Shown: in pieces, positions 1-10,629 of the stretch
Numbering within the stretch: position 1 is the first letter of the stretch
How the letters are laid out: each line of letters begins with the position of its first letter
Assembly: GCF_001294465.1 (NCBI RefSeq)
Contig: NZ_LGAA01000026.1
Span: 248,001 to 312,000, forward strand
DNA length: 64,000 nt
Reading direction: 5' to 3'
Source: Moellerella wisconsensis ATCC 35017
GTDB taxonomy: Bacteria; Pseudomonadota; Gammaproteobacteria; Enterobacterales; Enterobacteriaceae
The notes under the pieces: generated by a model
Told to the model about the DNA's origin: nothing
What the model saw: the letters and a program-made list of their open reading frames with translations, nothing else
Database searches by the model: none
Position numbers and translations under genes: made by a program

Positions 1-1175
1 TTGCCATTAATAATGGGCTCAGCTTTGATAGAAGGATCGGGTTCATATCCCGGGGTTTCCATACGTGGAATCGGTTTTTTCAATAAGCGTTCGATATCTT
101 TCAATAATTTAGCTTCATCGACACACACTAATGAAACTGCTTTACCGGTAGATTCCGCACGGCCAGTTCGACCAATACGATGCACATAATCTTCGGGAAC
201 ATTTGGCAACTCGTAATTTACGACATACGGTAATTGTTCGATATCGATACCACGAGCAGCAATATCGGTTGCTACTAATACTCGTATTTGGCCCGATTTA
301 AAATCGGCCAGTGCACGGGTACGAGCGCCTTGACTTTTATTACCGTGGATAGCCGCAGATTTAATCCCATCATGATTAAGATTTTCAGCTAAGCGGTTAG
401 CACCATGTTTGGTCCGAGTAAATACCAGCACTTGCTGCCAGTTATCGCGGCCAATCATATAAGATAATAATTCAGCTTTTCTTTTCTTATCAACTAAATG
501 AACAAATTGCTCAATTTGTGATGAAGCTGAGTTACGTGGGGCTACTTCAATCGTCACTGGCTTATGTAAGATTTTATTCGCCAGTTGCTTGATTTCATCC
601 GAAAATGTCGCCGAGAATAATAAATTCTGTCGTTTCGCCGGTAATTTACTGGTGATACGGCGAATATCATGGATGAAACCCATATCAAGCATACGGTCTG
701 CTTCATCCAATACCAGAATTTCTACTTTGGATAAATCCACCGCATTCTGGTGTTCGAGATCTAATAAACGTCCAGGGGTCGCGATTAGAATATCTACGCC
801 ACCGCGGAGTTTCATCATTTGAGGGTTAATGCTAACACCACCAAAAACCACTAATGAGCGTATTTTTAAGTGTTGGCTATATTCTTTAACACTTTCAGCA
901 ACCTGAGCAGCAAGCTCACGAGTTGGTGTCAAAATTAAAGCACGTACTGGACGACGATTTTTCGGGACGTCAGTATTTTCAATCAATTTTTGCAAGATAG
1001 GCAGTGTAAAACCTGCTGTTTTTCCGGTTCCTGTCTGGGCACTTGCGAGCACATCATGGCCAGCAAGAACGGCAGGAATTGCTTCTTGCTGAATAGGGGT
1101 TGGGGCTTCGTAGCCCTGTTCATGAAGTGCACGCAGAATATCTCCGTGCAATGCGAGAGAATCAAAACTAATCAA
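1..1175 (-). CDS. rhlE: ATP-dependent RNA helicase RhlE (3' end cut by window edge)
   Basis: DEAD-box RNA helicase that unwinds RNA duplexes, in E. coli linked to ribosome assembly and RNA decay. About 391 codons are visible and read straight through. They show the Q motif (PTPIQQ), Walker A (AQTGTGKT, about residue 45), DEAD box (LDEADRM), SAT motif (LFSATFS) and the C-terminal arginine finger (HRIGRTGRA). The basic C-terminal tail lies outside the window. There is no ATG near the expected start. The E. coli-like N-terminus SFDSLAL follows CTT-ATT-TTG-ATT, and a GGAG lies 9 bases before the TTG, so I chose TTG at 1175. It diverges from cecR, as in E. coli. Confidence 0.95.
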   Translation of the reverse strand, partial: MISFDSLALHGDILRALHEQGYEAPTPIQQEAIPAVLAGHDVLASAQTGTGKTAGFTLPILQKLIENTDVPKNRRPVRALILTPTRELAAQVAESVKEYSQHLKIRSLVVFGGVSINPQMMKLRGGVDILIATPGRLLDLEHQNAVDLSKVEILVLDEADRMLDMGFIHDIRRITSKLPAKRQNLLFSATFSDEIKQLANKILHKPVTIEVAPRNSASSQIEQFVHLVDKKRKAELLSYMIGRDNWQQVLVFTRTKHGANRLAENLNHDGIKSAAIHGNKSQGARTRALADFKSGQIRVLVATDIAARGIDIEQLPYVVNYELPNVPEDYVHRIGRTGRAESTGKAVSLVCVDEAKLLKDIERLLKKPIPRMETPGYEPDPSIKAEPIING

Positions 1176-1478
1176 AATAAGGTACTCCAGACTTCGCCAC
1201 TCTGATAAATCAGATGCAGTTCAATGGGGAAGGATCACATAAAAATGGATAAAAGCGCAAACTGCCAAGCATAAGAGAGATTAATTCTAACACCATTAGC
1301 AGATAACAAGAATATTAATTTAGTTAATTATCTAAATTAATATAAAATGACATAAATATCGCATTAATAACTATTTGACGCTAAAAGCAATCAAATTATG
1401 CCTTCAATATCAGTAATCTGACCGGAGAGTCAGTGTATAGGCATGGTTAATTTTTTATTCTTTATTTGAGGAACAACT
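1176..1478. other. rhlE-cecR divergent intergenic region
   Basis: A gene-free stretch of about 300 bases holding the divergent promoters of rhlE and cecR. The strongest structure is the palindrome at 1314-1341, described separately. The cecR start at 1479 is preceded by TTTGAGGAACAACT, a reasonable ribosome binding site. I see no RNA gene or repeat. Confidence 0.6.
1314..1341. promoter_or_regulatory. 28-bp palindrome, candidate CecR operator
   Basis: Perfect 10-bp inverted repeat ATTAATTTAG / CTAAATTAAT around an 8-bp spacer, between divergent rhlE and cecR. TetR-family repressors usually bind such palindromes near their own start, and E. coli CecR is known to control both rhlE and its own ybh operon. 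Position and symmetry support an operator. I cannot compare it with the experimentally defined CecR site. The surroundings are AT-rich, so some symmetry could be chance. Confidence 0.5.
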
Positions 1479-2219
1479 ATGACAGCTACAACATCAGATT
1501 CAATCATATCCCGATCGTCCGCCGCAACGACTCCAACTACAGTATCAACAGCTAGAGGTGAACACGCTAAATACCAATTATTACGAGCTGCTGCTGATAT
1601 CTATGGTGAACTAGGTCTTGATGGGGCAACAACTCGAAAAATATCACAAATTTCTGGTCAAAACATCGCCTCTATCGCTTATTATTTTGGTTCTAAAGAA
1701 GGACTTTATCTCGCTGTTGCACAACTTATTGCCGATTCGATTAAATCCACGTTTAGTCAACTACTCCATGAAATAGATTTGTATTTATTACAGTCAAATG
1801 AAAATAAAGTTCCTGAACAAGCACTTAAGTTAATTCAGCAAGCCTTAATGGATTATAACTATTTTCAATTAGAGAAAAATAATCTCAGCTTTTCACGAAT
1901 TTTAGCTCGGGAACAACTTAATCCAACTGAGGCTTATACCATTATCCACGAGCAAGCATTAGGCCCTATTCATTCACGTTTGAATAGACTCATTGCAATA
2001 TATATTGAGGCTGATCCCACTGATTTATCTACCTTAATCCATACTCATGCCATTTTAGGAGAAATTTTATCATTTCGTATTGCTCGAGAAACACTGTTAC
2101 GGCAAACAGGTTGGCAGCATATTAATGAAGATGAATACAAAATTATTAATCAAGTTTTAATTCAACACACCAGCATATTATTAAATGGATTACGCCATCG
2201 CAAGAACGCAGAAAAGTGA
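1479..2219 (+). CDS. cecR: TetR-family regulator CecR (YbiH)
   Basis: TetR-family transcriptional repressor; the E. coli homologue controls rhlE and the ybh exporter and affects sensitivity to cefoperazone and chloramphenicol. The TetR helix-turn-helix spans about residues 30-78, including TTRKISQISGQNIASIAYYF and GSKEGLYLAVAQ. The C-terminal ligand domain keeps CecR-like segments such as REQLNPTEAY and GEILSFRIARETLLRQTGW. At 246 aa it is longer than E. coli CecR because of a Ser/Thr-rich N-terminal leader of about 25 residues. A later start is possible. It lies 151 bases upstream of ybhG, as in the E. coli operon. Confidence 0.93.
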   Translation: MTATTSDSIISRSSAATTPTTVSTARGEHAKYQLLRAAADIYGELGLDGATTRKISQISGQNIASIAYYFGSKEGLYLAVAQLIADSIKSTFSQLLHEIDLYLLQSNENKVPEQALKLIQQALMDYNYFQLEKNNLSFSRILAREQLNPTEAYTIIHEQALGPIHSRLNRLIAIYIEADPTDLSTLIHTHAILGEILSFRIARETLLRQTGWQHINEDEYKIINQVLIQHTSILLNGLRHRKNAEK

Positions 2220-2370
2220 TATGATTGATAAATATACATTATGATTTAAATTGTTTTATCAACGATCCCTTGACTATACTGACTCATACCGCGTATTACG
2301 TGCTGTTCATAATGCCGGCCACTCAATAGACTAGGGATTTAGCCTGATTTTCTGAAAACTAAGGTTAGCA

Positions 2371-3372
2371 ATGAACAATAAACGCAATTCAATTTTCATT
2401 CTAATTATTGTTATATTCATCGGTATTGCGCTGAGTGGTTATTATTTCTATCAATCACAACAGCCCAAAACATTAATATTATACGGCAATGTGGATGTCA
2501 GAACGGTTAACCTTAGTTTCCGTGTTGGCGGTAAACTTGCCGCATTAAATGTCGATGAAGGCGACCAAGTCACTACCGGCCAATTACTGGGGAAATTAGA
2601 CGACAAGCCTTACATCAATGCATTAAACAAAGCCAAAGCCGTTCGTGATAGCGCGAAAGCGACATTGACCATGATGGAAAGTGGCTATCGAATCCAAGAA
2701 ATCGCACAAGTCGAAGCTGAGGTCGCGCAACGTCAAGCTGCATGGCAATATGCAGATAGCTTTTATAAACGACAACAAAGCTTATGGGCGCAGAGAGTGA
2801 TTTCCGCAAATACGCTCGACGATGCAAAAAACAATCGTAATCAAGCACTTTCAGCACTTAAAGCGTCTCAAGATAAACTTAATCAATATCAATCTGGGTT
2901 TAGAAACGAAGAAATTGAAGCTGCACGTGGGGAATGGCAGCAAGCTGAAGCTGCGGTTGCACAAGCCGAGCTTGATTTAGCGGATGCACAATTAGTCGCC
3001 CCATCTGCGGGAACCGTGTTGACGCGAGCAATTGAGCCGGGCACTATTTTAGCCCCAGGAAATACAGTATTTACTGTTACTCTCACCCACCCTGTATGGG
3101 TAAGAGCCTATATTAGCGAACCTAATCTTGGCCAGGCTATCCCAGGGCGTAAAATCTTATTGTATACCGACAATCGCCCTGATACCCCATATCATGGTCA
3201 AATTGGCTTTGTTTCACCTACTGCCGAATTCACGCCCAAAAGTGTGCAAACACCGGATTTAAGAACGGATTTGGTTTATCGCTTGCGTGTTATTGTTGAT
3301 GATCCCGACGATGCTTTAAGGCAAGGAATGCCAGTGACACTGCGCTTTACTGATGCTAATAATGCACAATAA
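2371..3372 (+). CDS. ybhG: HlyD-family membrane fusion protein YbhG
   Basis: Periplasmic adaptor of the YbhGFSR ABC exporter, bridging the inner-membrane pump and probably an outer-membrane channel. It has an N-terminal membrane anchor (about residues 8-27), then a split biotinyl-lipoyl-like domain ([19 protein letters not shown], about 52-70, and [16 protein letters not shown] further on) flanking a long Ala/Gln-rich coiled-coil hairpin at about 85-205. Its 333 aa match the family length. The start ATG at 2371 follows AAGG. It is nine bases from ybhF and clearly in the same operon. The natural substrate is not evident from sequence. Confidence 0.93.
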   Translation: MNNKRNSIFILIIVIFIGIALSGYYFYQSQQPKTLILYGNVDVRTVNLSFRVGGKLAALNVDEGDQVTTGQLLGKLDDKPYINALNKAKAVRDSAKATLTMMESGYRIQEIAQVEAEVAQRQAAWQYADSFYKRQQSLWAQRVISANTLDDAKNNRNQALSALKASQDKLNQYQSGFRNEEIEAARGEWQQAEAAVAQAELDLADAQLVAPSAGTVLTRAIEPGTILAPGNTVFTVTLTHPVWVRAYISEPNLGQAIPGRKILLYTDNRPDTPYHGQIGFVSPTAEFTPKSVQTPDLRTDLVYRLRVIVDDPDDALRQGMPVTLRFTDANNAQ

Positions 3373-3381
3373 GGAGTCATT

Positions 3382-5130
3382 ATGGCGGGCACAAGCTACC
3401 AAATTCGGCTACACAATATTGAAAAAAACTTTAAGGGATTAGCTTCGCCTGCGGTCGCTAAGCTAAATACGGTGATTACTGGCGGTTCAGTCACTGGGCT
3501 TGTTGGGCCTGATGGTGCAGGGAAAACCACGCTGATCCGCATGCTCGCCGGATTATTAAAGCCCGATCACGGTAGCATAGATATTTTGGGGCTAGACCCA
3601 ATTACTGATGGCGTGCAGTTACGTGCAAATCTGGGTTACATGCCGCAAAAATTCGGTCTATATGAAGATCTAACCGTACAAGAAAACCTTGATTTATATG
3701 CAGATTTGCGTGGGCTAGTCGGGCAAGAACGTAAACAAACTTATCAACAATTATTATCATTTACCGATTTAACTCGTTTTACTCAACGTTTAGCGGGAAA
3801 ATTGTCCGGTGGAATGAAACAAAAATTAGGCCTCGCTTGTACCCTATTAGGTAAACCTAAAGTTCTGTTATTAGACGAACCAGGCGTAGGTGTCGATCCC
3901 ATAGCCCGCAAAGAATTATGGCAAATGGTGCATTCACTGGCCGATGAAGGGATGTTAATTTTATGGAGCACCTCTTATTTAGATGAGGCAGAACAATGCC
4001 GTGAGGTGCTACTACTTAATCAAGGGCAGTTATTATATACCGGGCAGCCAAAACAACTCACTCAAAAAATGGCTGGCAGATCCTATCTTTTAGATATTCC
4101 CGCCCAGTACCGACGTGCCACCTTACAAAATGCTTTAGTGTTGCCAGAGACCACAGATGGCGTTATTCAAGGCCGTTATGTTCGGCTTATTTTACGCCCC
4201 GACGCCGATAAATCGGCTCTTTTACAAGCACTAAAGATGCCTCAAGCCCAGCTAATTGATGCCGAACCGCGTTTTGAAGATGCATTTATTGATCTCCTTG
4301 GTGGCGGGCCGTCGCATCGTTCAGAATTAGCTGAAATCATGCCGCAAATCCCTCCTGCACCGCATGAAACAGTAATAGAAGCACGCAACTTAACCAAAAA
4401 ATTTGGTGATTTTGCAGCAACAGATCATGTCGATTTTCAGGTTAAGCGCGGGGAGATTTTTGGCTTACTCGGTCCCAATGGAGCGGGAAAATCAACTACG
4501 TTTAAAATGATGTGCGGGTTAATGAAACCCACCGAAGGCCATGCGTTGGTGCTAGGAATGGATTTAAAAACCAGCTCAGATAAAGCGCGCCAACATTTAG
4601 GCTATATGGCGCAAAAGTTTTCTCTGTATGGCAATCTAAATGTAGGGCAAAATCTCAAATTCTTTTCGGGCGTATATGGGCTAAAAGGTCACCAGCAAGC
4701 AGCAAAAATCAATGACATGGTCACTGCCTTTAATTTAACCCCGATGCTAAAACAACTAACCGATGAGTTACCTTTAGGGTTTAAACAACGATTAGCCTTA
4801 GCTTGCTCATTAATGCATGAACCAGATATTCTTTTTTTAGATGAACCAACTTCTGGAGTAGACCCACTCACTCGGCGTGAATTTTGGTTACATATCAATG
4901 GAATGGTGGATAAAGGTGTGACAGTCATGGTTACGACTCATTTTATGGATGAGGCCGAATATTGTGATCGTATAGGCTTAGTTTACCGCGGTAAAATTAT
5001 TGCTGCTGGCACACCGGATGAACTAAAACAGCAAGTGGCCAGTAAGGAAAATCCTGACCCATCAATGGAAGATGCTTTTATTGAACTGGTATTAAATTAC
5101 GATAAAACGTTGCAGGAGGCAGAAAAATGA
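3382..5130 (+). CDS. ybhF: Double-domain ABC transporter ATPase YbhF
   Basis: Fused tandem ATPase powering the YbhG-YbhS-YbhR exporter. The first domain has Walker [10 protein letters not shown] (residues 42-50), signature LSGGMKQ and Walker [12 protein letters not shown]. The second has Walker [10 protein letters not shown] (about 364-372) and [11 protein letters not shown], but its signature is the divergent LPLGFKQ, near residue 463. That suggests one of the two composite ATP sites is degenerate, as in many fused exporters. The start follows AAGGAG. The stop overlaps ybhS by four bases (ATGA), indicating translational coupling. Its 582 aa are near the E. coli length. Confidence 0.95.
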   Translation: MAGTSYQIRLHNIEKNFKGLASPAVAKLNTVITGGSVTGLVGPDGAGKTTLIRMLAGLLKPDHGSIDILGLDPITDGVQLRANLGYMPQKFGLYEDLTVQENLDLYADLRGLVGQERKQTYQQLLSFTDLTRFTQRLAGKLSGGMKQKLGLACTLLGKPKVLLLDEPGVGVDPIARKELWQMVHSLADEGMLILWSTSYLDEAEQCREVLLLNQGQLLYTGQPKQLTQKMAGRSYLLDIPAQYRRATLQNALVLPETTDGVIQGRYVRLILRPDADKSALLQALKMPQAQLIDAEPRFEDAFIDLLGGGPSHRSELAEIMPQIPPAPHETVIEARNLTKKFGDFAATDHVDFQVKRGEIFGLLGPNGAGKSTTFKMMCGLMKPTEGHALVLGMDLKTSSDKARQHLGYMAQKFSLYGNLNVGQNLKFFSGVYGLKGHQQAAKINDMVTAFNLTPMLKQLTDELPLGFKQRLALACSLMHEPDILFLDEPTSGVDPLTRREFWLHINGMVDKGVTVMVTTHFMDEAEYCDRIGLVYRGKIIAAGTPDELKQQVASKENPDPSMEDAFIELVLNYDKTLQEAEK

Positions 5131-6275
5131 GCCTTCAACAAGCTAATAATGTGCATTTTTCATGGCGGCGACTCAAAGCGCTATGCGTTAAAGAAACTAA
5201 GCAAATTCTGCGTGATCCTAGCAGTGCATTAATTGCGTTGGTTATTCCATTAATGCTGCTGTTTATATTCGGCTATGGAATTAACTTAGATTCTAGCCGT
5301 TTAAAAGTCGGCATCTTGATGGATCAACAAAGCCAATCCGCTCGAGAATTAGTGGATACGTTTACGGGATCTCCCTTTATTGATGCTACTATTAGTGATA
5401 ATCGACAAGCATTAACCGATAAAATGCAGGCGGGTGAAATTCGCGGCATTGTAGTTATTCCCGTTGATTTTGCTGCACAATTACAACGCACTGATGGGCA
5501 TGCTGAAATTCAAGTTATTACCGATGGCAGTGAACCCAATACGGCAAATTTTGTACAAGCCTATACACAAGGTGTCTGGCAAACATGGCGGATTCAACAG
5601 GGTGAAAATGAAGGGTATTCAACATCACCATTAATTGACGTTGATATGCGATATTGGTTTAATCCGGCAGCAATTAGCAAACACTTTATTATTCCCGGTG
5701 CCATTAGCATTATTATCACTGTAGTCGGTGCTATTTTAACTTCGTTAGTTATCGCCCGAGAATGGGAGCGCGGTACCATGGAAGCGTTATTATCTACCCA
5801 AGTGACTCGCAGCGAATTATTGTTGTCTAAATTACTGCCTTATCAATTTCTTGGCTCTCTGGTCATGCTGCTCTGTATGCTAGTTACTGTATTTGTTTTA
5901 GATATCCCTTATCGAGGTTCACTGTGGATACTGTTTATTATAACTAGTCTTTATCTCGCGACAGCGCTCGGAATGGGGTTATTAATATCTACCCTAACCC
6001 GCAATCAATTTAATGCAGCGATGGTGGCATTAAATGCCGCATTTTTACCGGCGATTATGTTATCTGGCTTTATTTTCGAGATTGACAGCATGCCGGCCAT
6101 TATTCAAGCCGTAACCTATTTCATTCCTGCCCGTTATTTTGTTAGCAGTCTACAAACTCTATTTTTAGCGGGGGATATCTACATTGTGTTATTGATGGAT
6201 ATCTTATTATTGATTGCTTCGGCGATATTATTCATCGGATTAACGGCGTGGAAAACACGGCGTCGTCTGGATTGA
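5127..6275 (+). CDS. ybhS: ABC-2 type permease YbhS
   Basis: One of the two inner-membrane permeases of the YbhGFSR exporter. It has the ABC-2 layout: one membrane helix near residues 35-50, a periplasmic domain of about 130 residues, then a bundle of five or so helices from about residue 185 to the end. Typical ABC-2 segments are visible, for example [20 protein letters not shown] and [17 protein letters not shown]. It overlaps ybhF by four bases and is followed 13 bases later by its paralogue ybhR. The two permeases probably form a heterodimer, inferred from operon structure. Confidence 0.93.
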   Translation: MSLQQANNVHFSWRRLKALCVKETKQILRDPSSALIALVIPLMLLFIFGYGINLDSSRLKVGILMDQQSQSARELVDTFTGSPFIDATISDNRQALTDKMQAGEIRGIVVIPVDFAAQLQRTDGHAEIQVITDGSEPNTANFVQAYTQGVWQTWRIQQGENEGYSTSPLIDVDMRYWFNPAAISKHFIIPGAISIIITVVGAILTSLVIAREWERGTMEALLSTQVTRSELLLSKLLPYQFLGSLVMLLCMLVTVFVLDIPYRGSLWILFIITSLYLATALGMGLLISTLTRNQFNAAMVALNAAFLPAIMLSGFIFEIDSMPAIIQAVTYFIPARYFVSSLQTLFLAGDIYIVLLMDILLLIASAILFIGLTAWKTRRRLD

Positions 6276-6288
6276 TTGAGGAGCCATC

Positions 6289-7395
6289 ATGTTTCATCGA
6301 CTGTATACTTTGATCATCAAAGAATTACAATCTCTGTTACAAGAGCCGCAAACGCGAGCTATTTTAATCTTGCCGGTCATTTTCCAAATGGTGTTATTCC
6401 CGTTAGCGGCAACCTTAGAAGTCACAAATGCCACCATTGCTATTTTTGATCAAGATAATGGCCCAGCATCAATTGAGCTCACGCAACGTTTAGCTAAAGC
6501 GGAAGCTTTTTCTCAGGTTTTATTATTAAAAAGTGAAAATGAAATAAAACAAACTATCGATGAACGGGCGGCATTACTGGTAGTTCGCTTCCCGCAAAAT
6601 TTCAGCGCTAATCTAGCCAGTAACAACACCGCGTCAATAATGTTATTGCTGGATGGACGTAATTCTAACAGTGCTCAAATCGCCGCTAATTATATCAACC
6701 AAATCGTGATGGACTATCAGCAATCACGTCTAGTAGGTAAAACGCTCCCTAATAACAGTCAGTTAGTAGTCCGTAATTGGTATAATCCAAATTTAGATTA
6801 TAAATGGTTTATTGTGCCGTCATTAGTGGCTTTAATCACCACTATCGGTGTGTTAATTGTCACCTCATTATCTATCGCGCGTGAGCGTGAACAAGGAACG
6901 CTAGAACAATTATTAGTCTCTCCATTAACCACCTGGCAGATTTTTGTCGGTAAGGCTATCCCAGCATTAATTGTCGCGACAGGACAAGCTAGCATCGTGT
7001 TGATTATTGGGATTTTTTGCTATCAAATCCCTTTCTCAGGCTCGCTATTGCTATTTTATGCAACTATCTTAATTTATGGATTATCTTTGGTAGGATTTGG
7101 GCTATTAATTTCCGCGCTCTGCTCTACACAGCAGCAAGCATTTATCGGCGTTTTTGTCTTTATGATGCCAGCTGTACTGCTTTCAGGGTATATTTCCCCG
7201 GTCGAGAACATGCCCGTTTGGCTACAAAATATTACGTGGGTTAATCCTATAAGGCACTTTACCGAGATAACCAAACAGATCTATCTAAAAGATGCTGGCT
7301 TTACTGTGATTTGGCCCAGCCTATGGCCTTTATTGGTGATTTGCGTTATCACTAGTAGCTTTGCTTATTATTTGTTTAGAAAGAAAATCGCCTAG
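6289..7395 (+). CDS. ybhR: ABC-2 type permease YbhR
   Basis: Second permease of the YbhGFSR exporter, paralogous to YbhS. It shows an N-terminal helix near residues 23-42, a periplasmic domain, then the helical bundle with the conserved segments [20 protein letters not shown] and [17 protein letters not shown]. Its 368 aa match E. coli YbhR. TTGAGGAGCC just before the ATG at 6289 is a strong ribosome binding site. It is the last gene of the operon and is followed by a terminator at 7408-7453. Confidence 0.94.
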   Translation: MFHRLYTLIIKELQSLLQEPQTRAILILPVIFQMVLFPLAATLEVTNATIAIFDQDNGPASIELTQRLAKAEAFSQVLLLKSENEIKQTIDERAALLVVRFPQNFSANLASNNTASIMLLLDGRNSNSAQIAANYINQIVMDYQQSRLVGKTLPNNSQLVVRNWYNPNLDYKWFIVPSLVALITTIGVLIVTSLSIAREREQGTLEQLLVSPLTTWQIFVGKAIPALIVATGQASIVLIIGIFCYQIPFSGSLLLFYATILIYGLSLVGFGLLISALCSTQQQAFIGVFVFMMPAVLLSGYISPVENMPVWLQNITWVNPIRHFTEITKQIYLKDAGFTVIWPSLWPLLVICVITSSFAYYLFRKKIA

Positions 7396-7407
7396 AATCA
7401 TAGCAAT

Positions 7408-7453
7408 AAAAAACCCTCAGAACCCAGAGTGACTCTGGAAACTGAGGGTTTTA
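7408..7453. terminator. Bidirectional terminator between ybhR and ybhL
   Basis: Long hairpin: AAAACCCTCAG pairs with CTGAGGGTTTT, and the inner CCAGAGTGACTCTGG extends the stem. A- and T-runs flank both sides, so it can stop transcription from ybhR on the plus strand and from ybhL on the minus strand. Confidence 0.88.
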
Positions 7454-7564
7454 ATATTTATTCTAGCGTTTATTCAGTAAAACGATGAATTATTCTATCC
7501 TTCGTTCACCATAAGGCATTCACTATAATGCCTTTGCTGTAATACTTTGACTGTAACGCCAATA

Positions 7565-8278
7565 TTAACGACGATCACCAAAGATGCGTAGCAGCATCAA
7601 GAACAGGTTGATAAAGTCCAAATACAGCGTTAATGCACCTAAAATTGACGATTTACGCATCATTTCTTTATCGTTTTCGTCAATTTGAGCACCCATTTCT
7701 TTCAGCTTTTGAGTATCATACGCGGTGAGTCCAGCAAAAATCAGTACTCCTGCGTAAGTCACTATCCAGTACATTGCCGGGCTTTGCAGCCAAATATTGA
7801 CCAGTGAAGCGATAACTAAACCAATCAGTGCCATGAACAGGAAATTGCCCATACCCGTTAAACTGCGCTTAGTGGTATAACCATAAACGCTCAACGCACC
7901 AAACATCGCGGCTGTAATAAAGAAGGTGCTGGCAACAGACACGGGAGTATATGCGGCGATAATTACCGATATAGTTAATCCTGTCAGCACCGAATAGAGC
8001 ATAAACATCCCGGTTGCTGCCATTCCATTTAATTTAGGCAGTAAAAAGGATAATCCAAGCACTAGGCCGAATTCAGCAATAATTAAGCCAAAAAACAAGA
8101 TGTTATTAGTTGCAATAGTGTAATATAAACCACTGCTAATTGAATACCAGGCAACAAATGCGGTCAGTAATAGACCGACAGTCATCCAGCCATAGACCTG
8201 AGCCATATAAGCCTGAATGCCTGCATTTGCGCGCTGGACGAGAGAATCATTACCACTACGTTGATTAAATCGATCCAT
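7565..8278 (-). CDS. ybhL: BAX inhibitor-1 family membrane protein YbhL
   Basis: Inner-membrane protein of the Bax inhibitor-1 (UPF0005/TMBIM) family; some members act as pH-sensitive calcium leak channels, but the bacterial role is unsettled. Seven hydrophobic segments are visible from about residue 30 to the C-terminus. The diagnostic C-terminal block GLTAYDTQKLKEMG followed by SILGALTLYLDFINLFLMLL contains the conserved aspartates. Its 237 aa and the N-terminal AQVYGWMTVGLLLTAFVAWY match E. coli YbhL rather than its paralogue YccA. Monocistronic, converging on the ybhR terminator. Confidence 0.93.
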   Translation of the reverse strand: MDRFNQRSGNDSLVQRANAGIQAYMAQVYGWMTVGLLLTAFVAWYSISSGLYYTIATNNILFFGLIIAEFGLVLGLSFLLPKLNGMAATGMFMLYSVLTGLTISVIIAAYTPVSVASTFFITAAMFGALSVYGYTTKRSLTGMGNFLFMALIGLVIASLVNIWLQSPAMYWIVTYAGVLIFAGLTAYDTQKLKEMGAQIDENDKEMMRKSSILGALTLYLDFINLFLMLLRIFGDRR

Positions 8279-8413
8279 GATGGTTACCCTTCATCATATG
8301 TGAAAATTAATAGCTGAACATTCAGCCACACTACAAATTCATTCAAAGTTTATCACAACTGTATGACATTGCCATGCAACAAACTGCTAGCCAGTAGATA
8401 CATAAGTTAACTC

Positions 8414-8534
8414 ATGCAAAAATCATTAGGTCTTTCTGCCAGCTCTGGAGTAAAACTATCTATCCAATATGTTATCCATGTAAGCAATGTCTATTATATA
8501 AATAAGTAAACTATATCGATGCAAAAATCATTAG
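8414..8534. repeat. Pair of 16-bp direct repeats at the fimbrial-operon boundary
   Basis: The 16-bp word ATGCAAAAATCATTAG occurs at 8414-8429 and again at 8519-8534. Upstream similarity extends it loosely (CATAAGTTAACT versus AATAAGTAAACT). The pair lies in the 276-base gap between ybhL and the last fimbrial gene, at the left edge of the accessory segment. It could be a duplication left by insertion or deletion, or a pair of binding sites. I found no matching copy on the far side of the fimbrial genes. Confidence 0.6.
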
Positions 8535-8554
8535 CTAGTTTAAATAGAAAATAA

Positions 8555-9304
8555 TTAATTCTTTTTAATCTTATAAACAAATGGCTGAGATTGGCCATGA
8601 TCATCGATAATATTTGCTTCTACATTGATATTATCTAGATCAGAAATTTGATGAGGCAGCTTATATTCCCTTGAAGATAAAGGAGAAGTCATCATGTCAC
8701 TTTCAGGTAGAACATTTACACTTATATTTTTTATTTTTAGTGTTATTCCTGAAAAGGATATATAAAATGGCGTTGGATTATGACAAATAAGTTTAGTTTC
8801 ATTACCACTATTAGATAATGAGAAATAAATATCATCCATGTTCTTATTTATTTCTTTTAGACTTTTAGGCCGATAAAAAATTTTCATTTGAGTATTCATA
8901 GCAACAAGCACTTTAGTCTGTTCCTTATTACTTGAATTTTTTACCGCGGGGATTTCATAAAGATTTAACCAAAATACTGATTCTCTATCGCTAGGTAATT
9001 CTTTATTGTTATAAATAATATTAAGATTAGTCATCTCACCTTGATTCAATACAAAAACAGCAGGAACTGATACAAAGGGATAGGCTTTTTGCTTAAACTC
9101 TCCACTTCCTTCACCATTATCAATCCATGTTTGAGCAAAAATAGAATACTCATTGGTATTACCAAGAATTAGATTTTTTTTAAAATCACCTTCATTAAAT
9201 ATAACTCGATTATTTGATGCAATAATCCCAGAATAAGCAGGTGATATTATCATTATCCCTAAAATAATAAATAACCAATAAATAAAATTATGTTTATTTA
9301 TCAT
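8555..9304 (-). CDS. Second periplasmic fimbrial chaperone (PapD family)
   Basis: Chaperone that holds pilus subunits in the periplasm by donor-strand complementation. It has a signal peptide of about 25 residues (hydrophobic, then SPAYSG) and two immunoglobulin-like domains. Family hallmarks visible are LPSDRESVFWLNLYEIPA (about residues 104-121) and the K-x-FYRP motif (MKIFYRPKSL), with a basic residue for the subunit carboxylate. It is the last gene of the operon; its ATG overlaps the adhesin stop (TAATG), so the two are translationally coupled. It differs strongly from the first chaperone, so it may serve the adhesin (inference). Confidence 0.9.
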   Translation of the reverse strand: MINKHNFIYWLFIILGIMIISPAYSGIIASNNRVIFNEGDFKKNLILGNTNEYSIFAQTWIDNGEGSGEFKQKAYPFVSVPAVFVLNQGEMTNLNIIYNNKELPSDRESVFWLNLYEIPAVKNSSNKEQTKVLVAMNTQMKIFYRPKSLKEINKNMDDIYFSLSNSGNETKLICHNPTPFYISFSGITLKIKNISVNVLPESDMMTSPLSSREYKLPHQISDLDNINVEANIIDDHGQSQPFVYKIKKN

Positions 9305-10620
9305 TATTGAACCTTAATTATAATATAGGCTTTTGCATCAACTGCTCCAGAAACAACTTTTTCTGTGGGTAATTTCTTTAAGCTTGCAGTTAATTGGATA
9401 AGATAATTAGTATAACCAGAAGCAGAACTACCGACTGAAGATGAGCCCGCAAGAACAGGAAACCATCCTGAGGCAGATGATGTAGCCGCTGAACATGGTG
9501 TATTTGTTGAACATCCACTCCAGCCAACAAAAGGCATCACTGCTCCAGTTGATGTATTACTTAACTCAATTCCTACACCTGTTGCTATAGATGGATTAAC
9601 ACCATAGCCATCAGACAATAAATAACTTACTCCACCTTGAGAATTAACTAAATTTAATTGTTGAGCTTTTTGAAAAGCTTCAACTGTCGTCTGTAATCCT
9701 AATGATGTATTATCAGTTTGAATTCCTGACTGCATTGTATTGTCACATTCGATATTTATATCAAAAGTACTGCTACTAACCTTACCAGCATTTAATTCAG
9801 TTACAGATATTGTCGGCAATATAACTAAAGGCGTATGGTTTCTAACGACACAGGTTGCAGTATGCGATAACGATGCAATGGGTGGTGTTCCCATACCGAT
9901 AACCATCCAGCGCCCTGTTCCCCAAGTTCCATAGTGGTCATTAGAGTCAGTACCCGCAGTTTCACCAGAAATACCTGGGCCTTTAAAGTGGACATAGCCA
10001 TTGGGTTGCGTACAAGTGTAGGACGATTTACCTGTAGTTGGTGCCATTGTATTACTGCCACAATAAGAAAATTTAGCGCCGGGTAATGAGCTAACTTTAA
10101 TAGCATCCGCACGTATCTGACTAAAATCTTTAACCCGGATCTGTATTTTATTGCCTACCGTGTTATAACTTTGTATCGGATACTCTTGCCAATTACGAAT
10201 AAAATCCTTACCTGAATTTAAGTGAGTTAGTTTTATTGCCACATATGGAAAATAGGTAGCAAAATAATTAGGATAACCATCAGCTGCACCTATATCCCAA
10301 TATCCGCCAACGCGATCATCACCATTAGTAGCAAAAACCTCATAAATACTATCCTTATCTGTAATATCACACTCGTACAATACAGCCTCAGGGTTCGGAT
10401 AAGAATAGGAATTAGAAAAACTAACAATTGATGAACCTAACGGCGATCCTACAGGCTGTAAATAATTACTTGTAATATTTATATTACCTAATCCAGAACT
10501 TGCACCTCTACCATCCGCTCCAGCATTAATTGATGTAACACGAGTGCATCTAGCATAGCTACTCAAGCTAGTAAATAGGCCACATATAAGCATGATAATA
10601 TAAATTTTTTTTGTTTTCAT
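9304..10620 (-). CDS. Fimbrial tip adhesin (two-domain)
   Basis: Large fimbrial subunit of 438 aa with a signal peptide ending at SLSSYA. The N-terminal half (about residues 24-255) has paired cysteines (RCTR, YECDI, FSYCGS, SYTCTQ) and no obvious similarity that I can name, as expected for a receptor-binding lectin domain. The C-terminal half, from ATCVVRNHTPLVILPTISV, is a fimbrial pilin domain ending in the hydrophobic strand AKAYIIIKVQ used for donor-strand exchange. Position after the usher, length and two-domain layout mark it as the tip adhesin. The ligand is unknown. Confidence 0.85.
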   Translation of the reverse strand: MKTKKIYIIMLICGLFTSLSSYARCTRVTSINAGADGRGASSGLGNINITSNYLQPVGSPLGSSIVSFSNSYSYPNPEAVLYECDITDKDSIYEVFATNGDDRVGGYWDIGAADGYPNYFATYFPYVAIKLTHLNSGKDFIRNWQEYPIQSYNTVGNKIQIRVKDFSQIRADAIKVSSLPGAKFSYCGSNTMAPTTGKSSYTCTQPNGYVHFKGPGISGETAGTDSNDHYGTWGTGRWMVIGMGTPPIASLSHTATCVVRNHTPLVILPTISVTELNAGKVSSSTFDINIECDNTMQSGIQTDNTSLGLQTTVEAFQKAQQLNLVNSQGGVSYLLSDGYGVNPSIATGVGIELSNTSTGAVMPFVGWSGCSTNTPCSAATSSASGWFPVLAGSSSVGSSASGYTNYLIQLTASLKKLPTEKVVSGAVDAKAYIIIKVQ

Positions 10621-10629
10621 AGCTAAATC

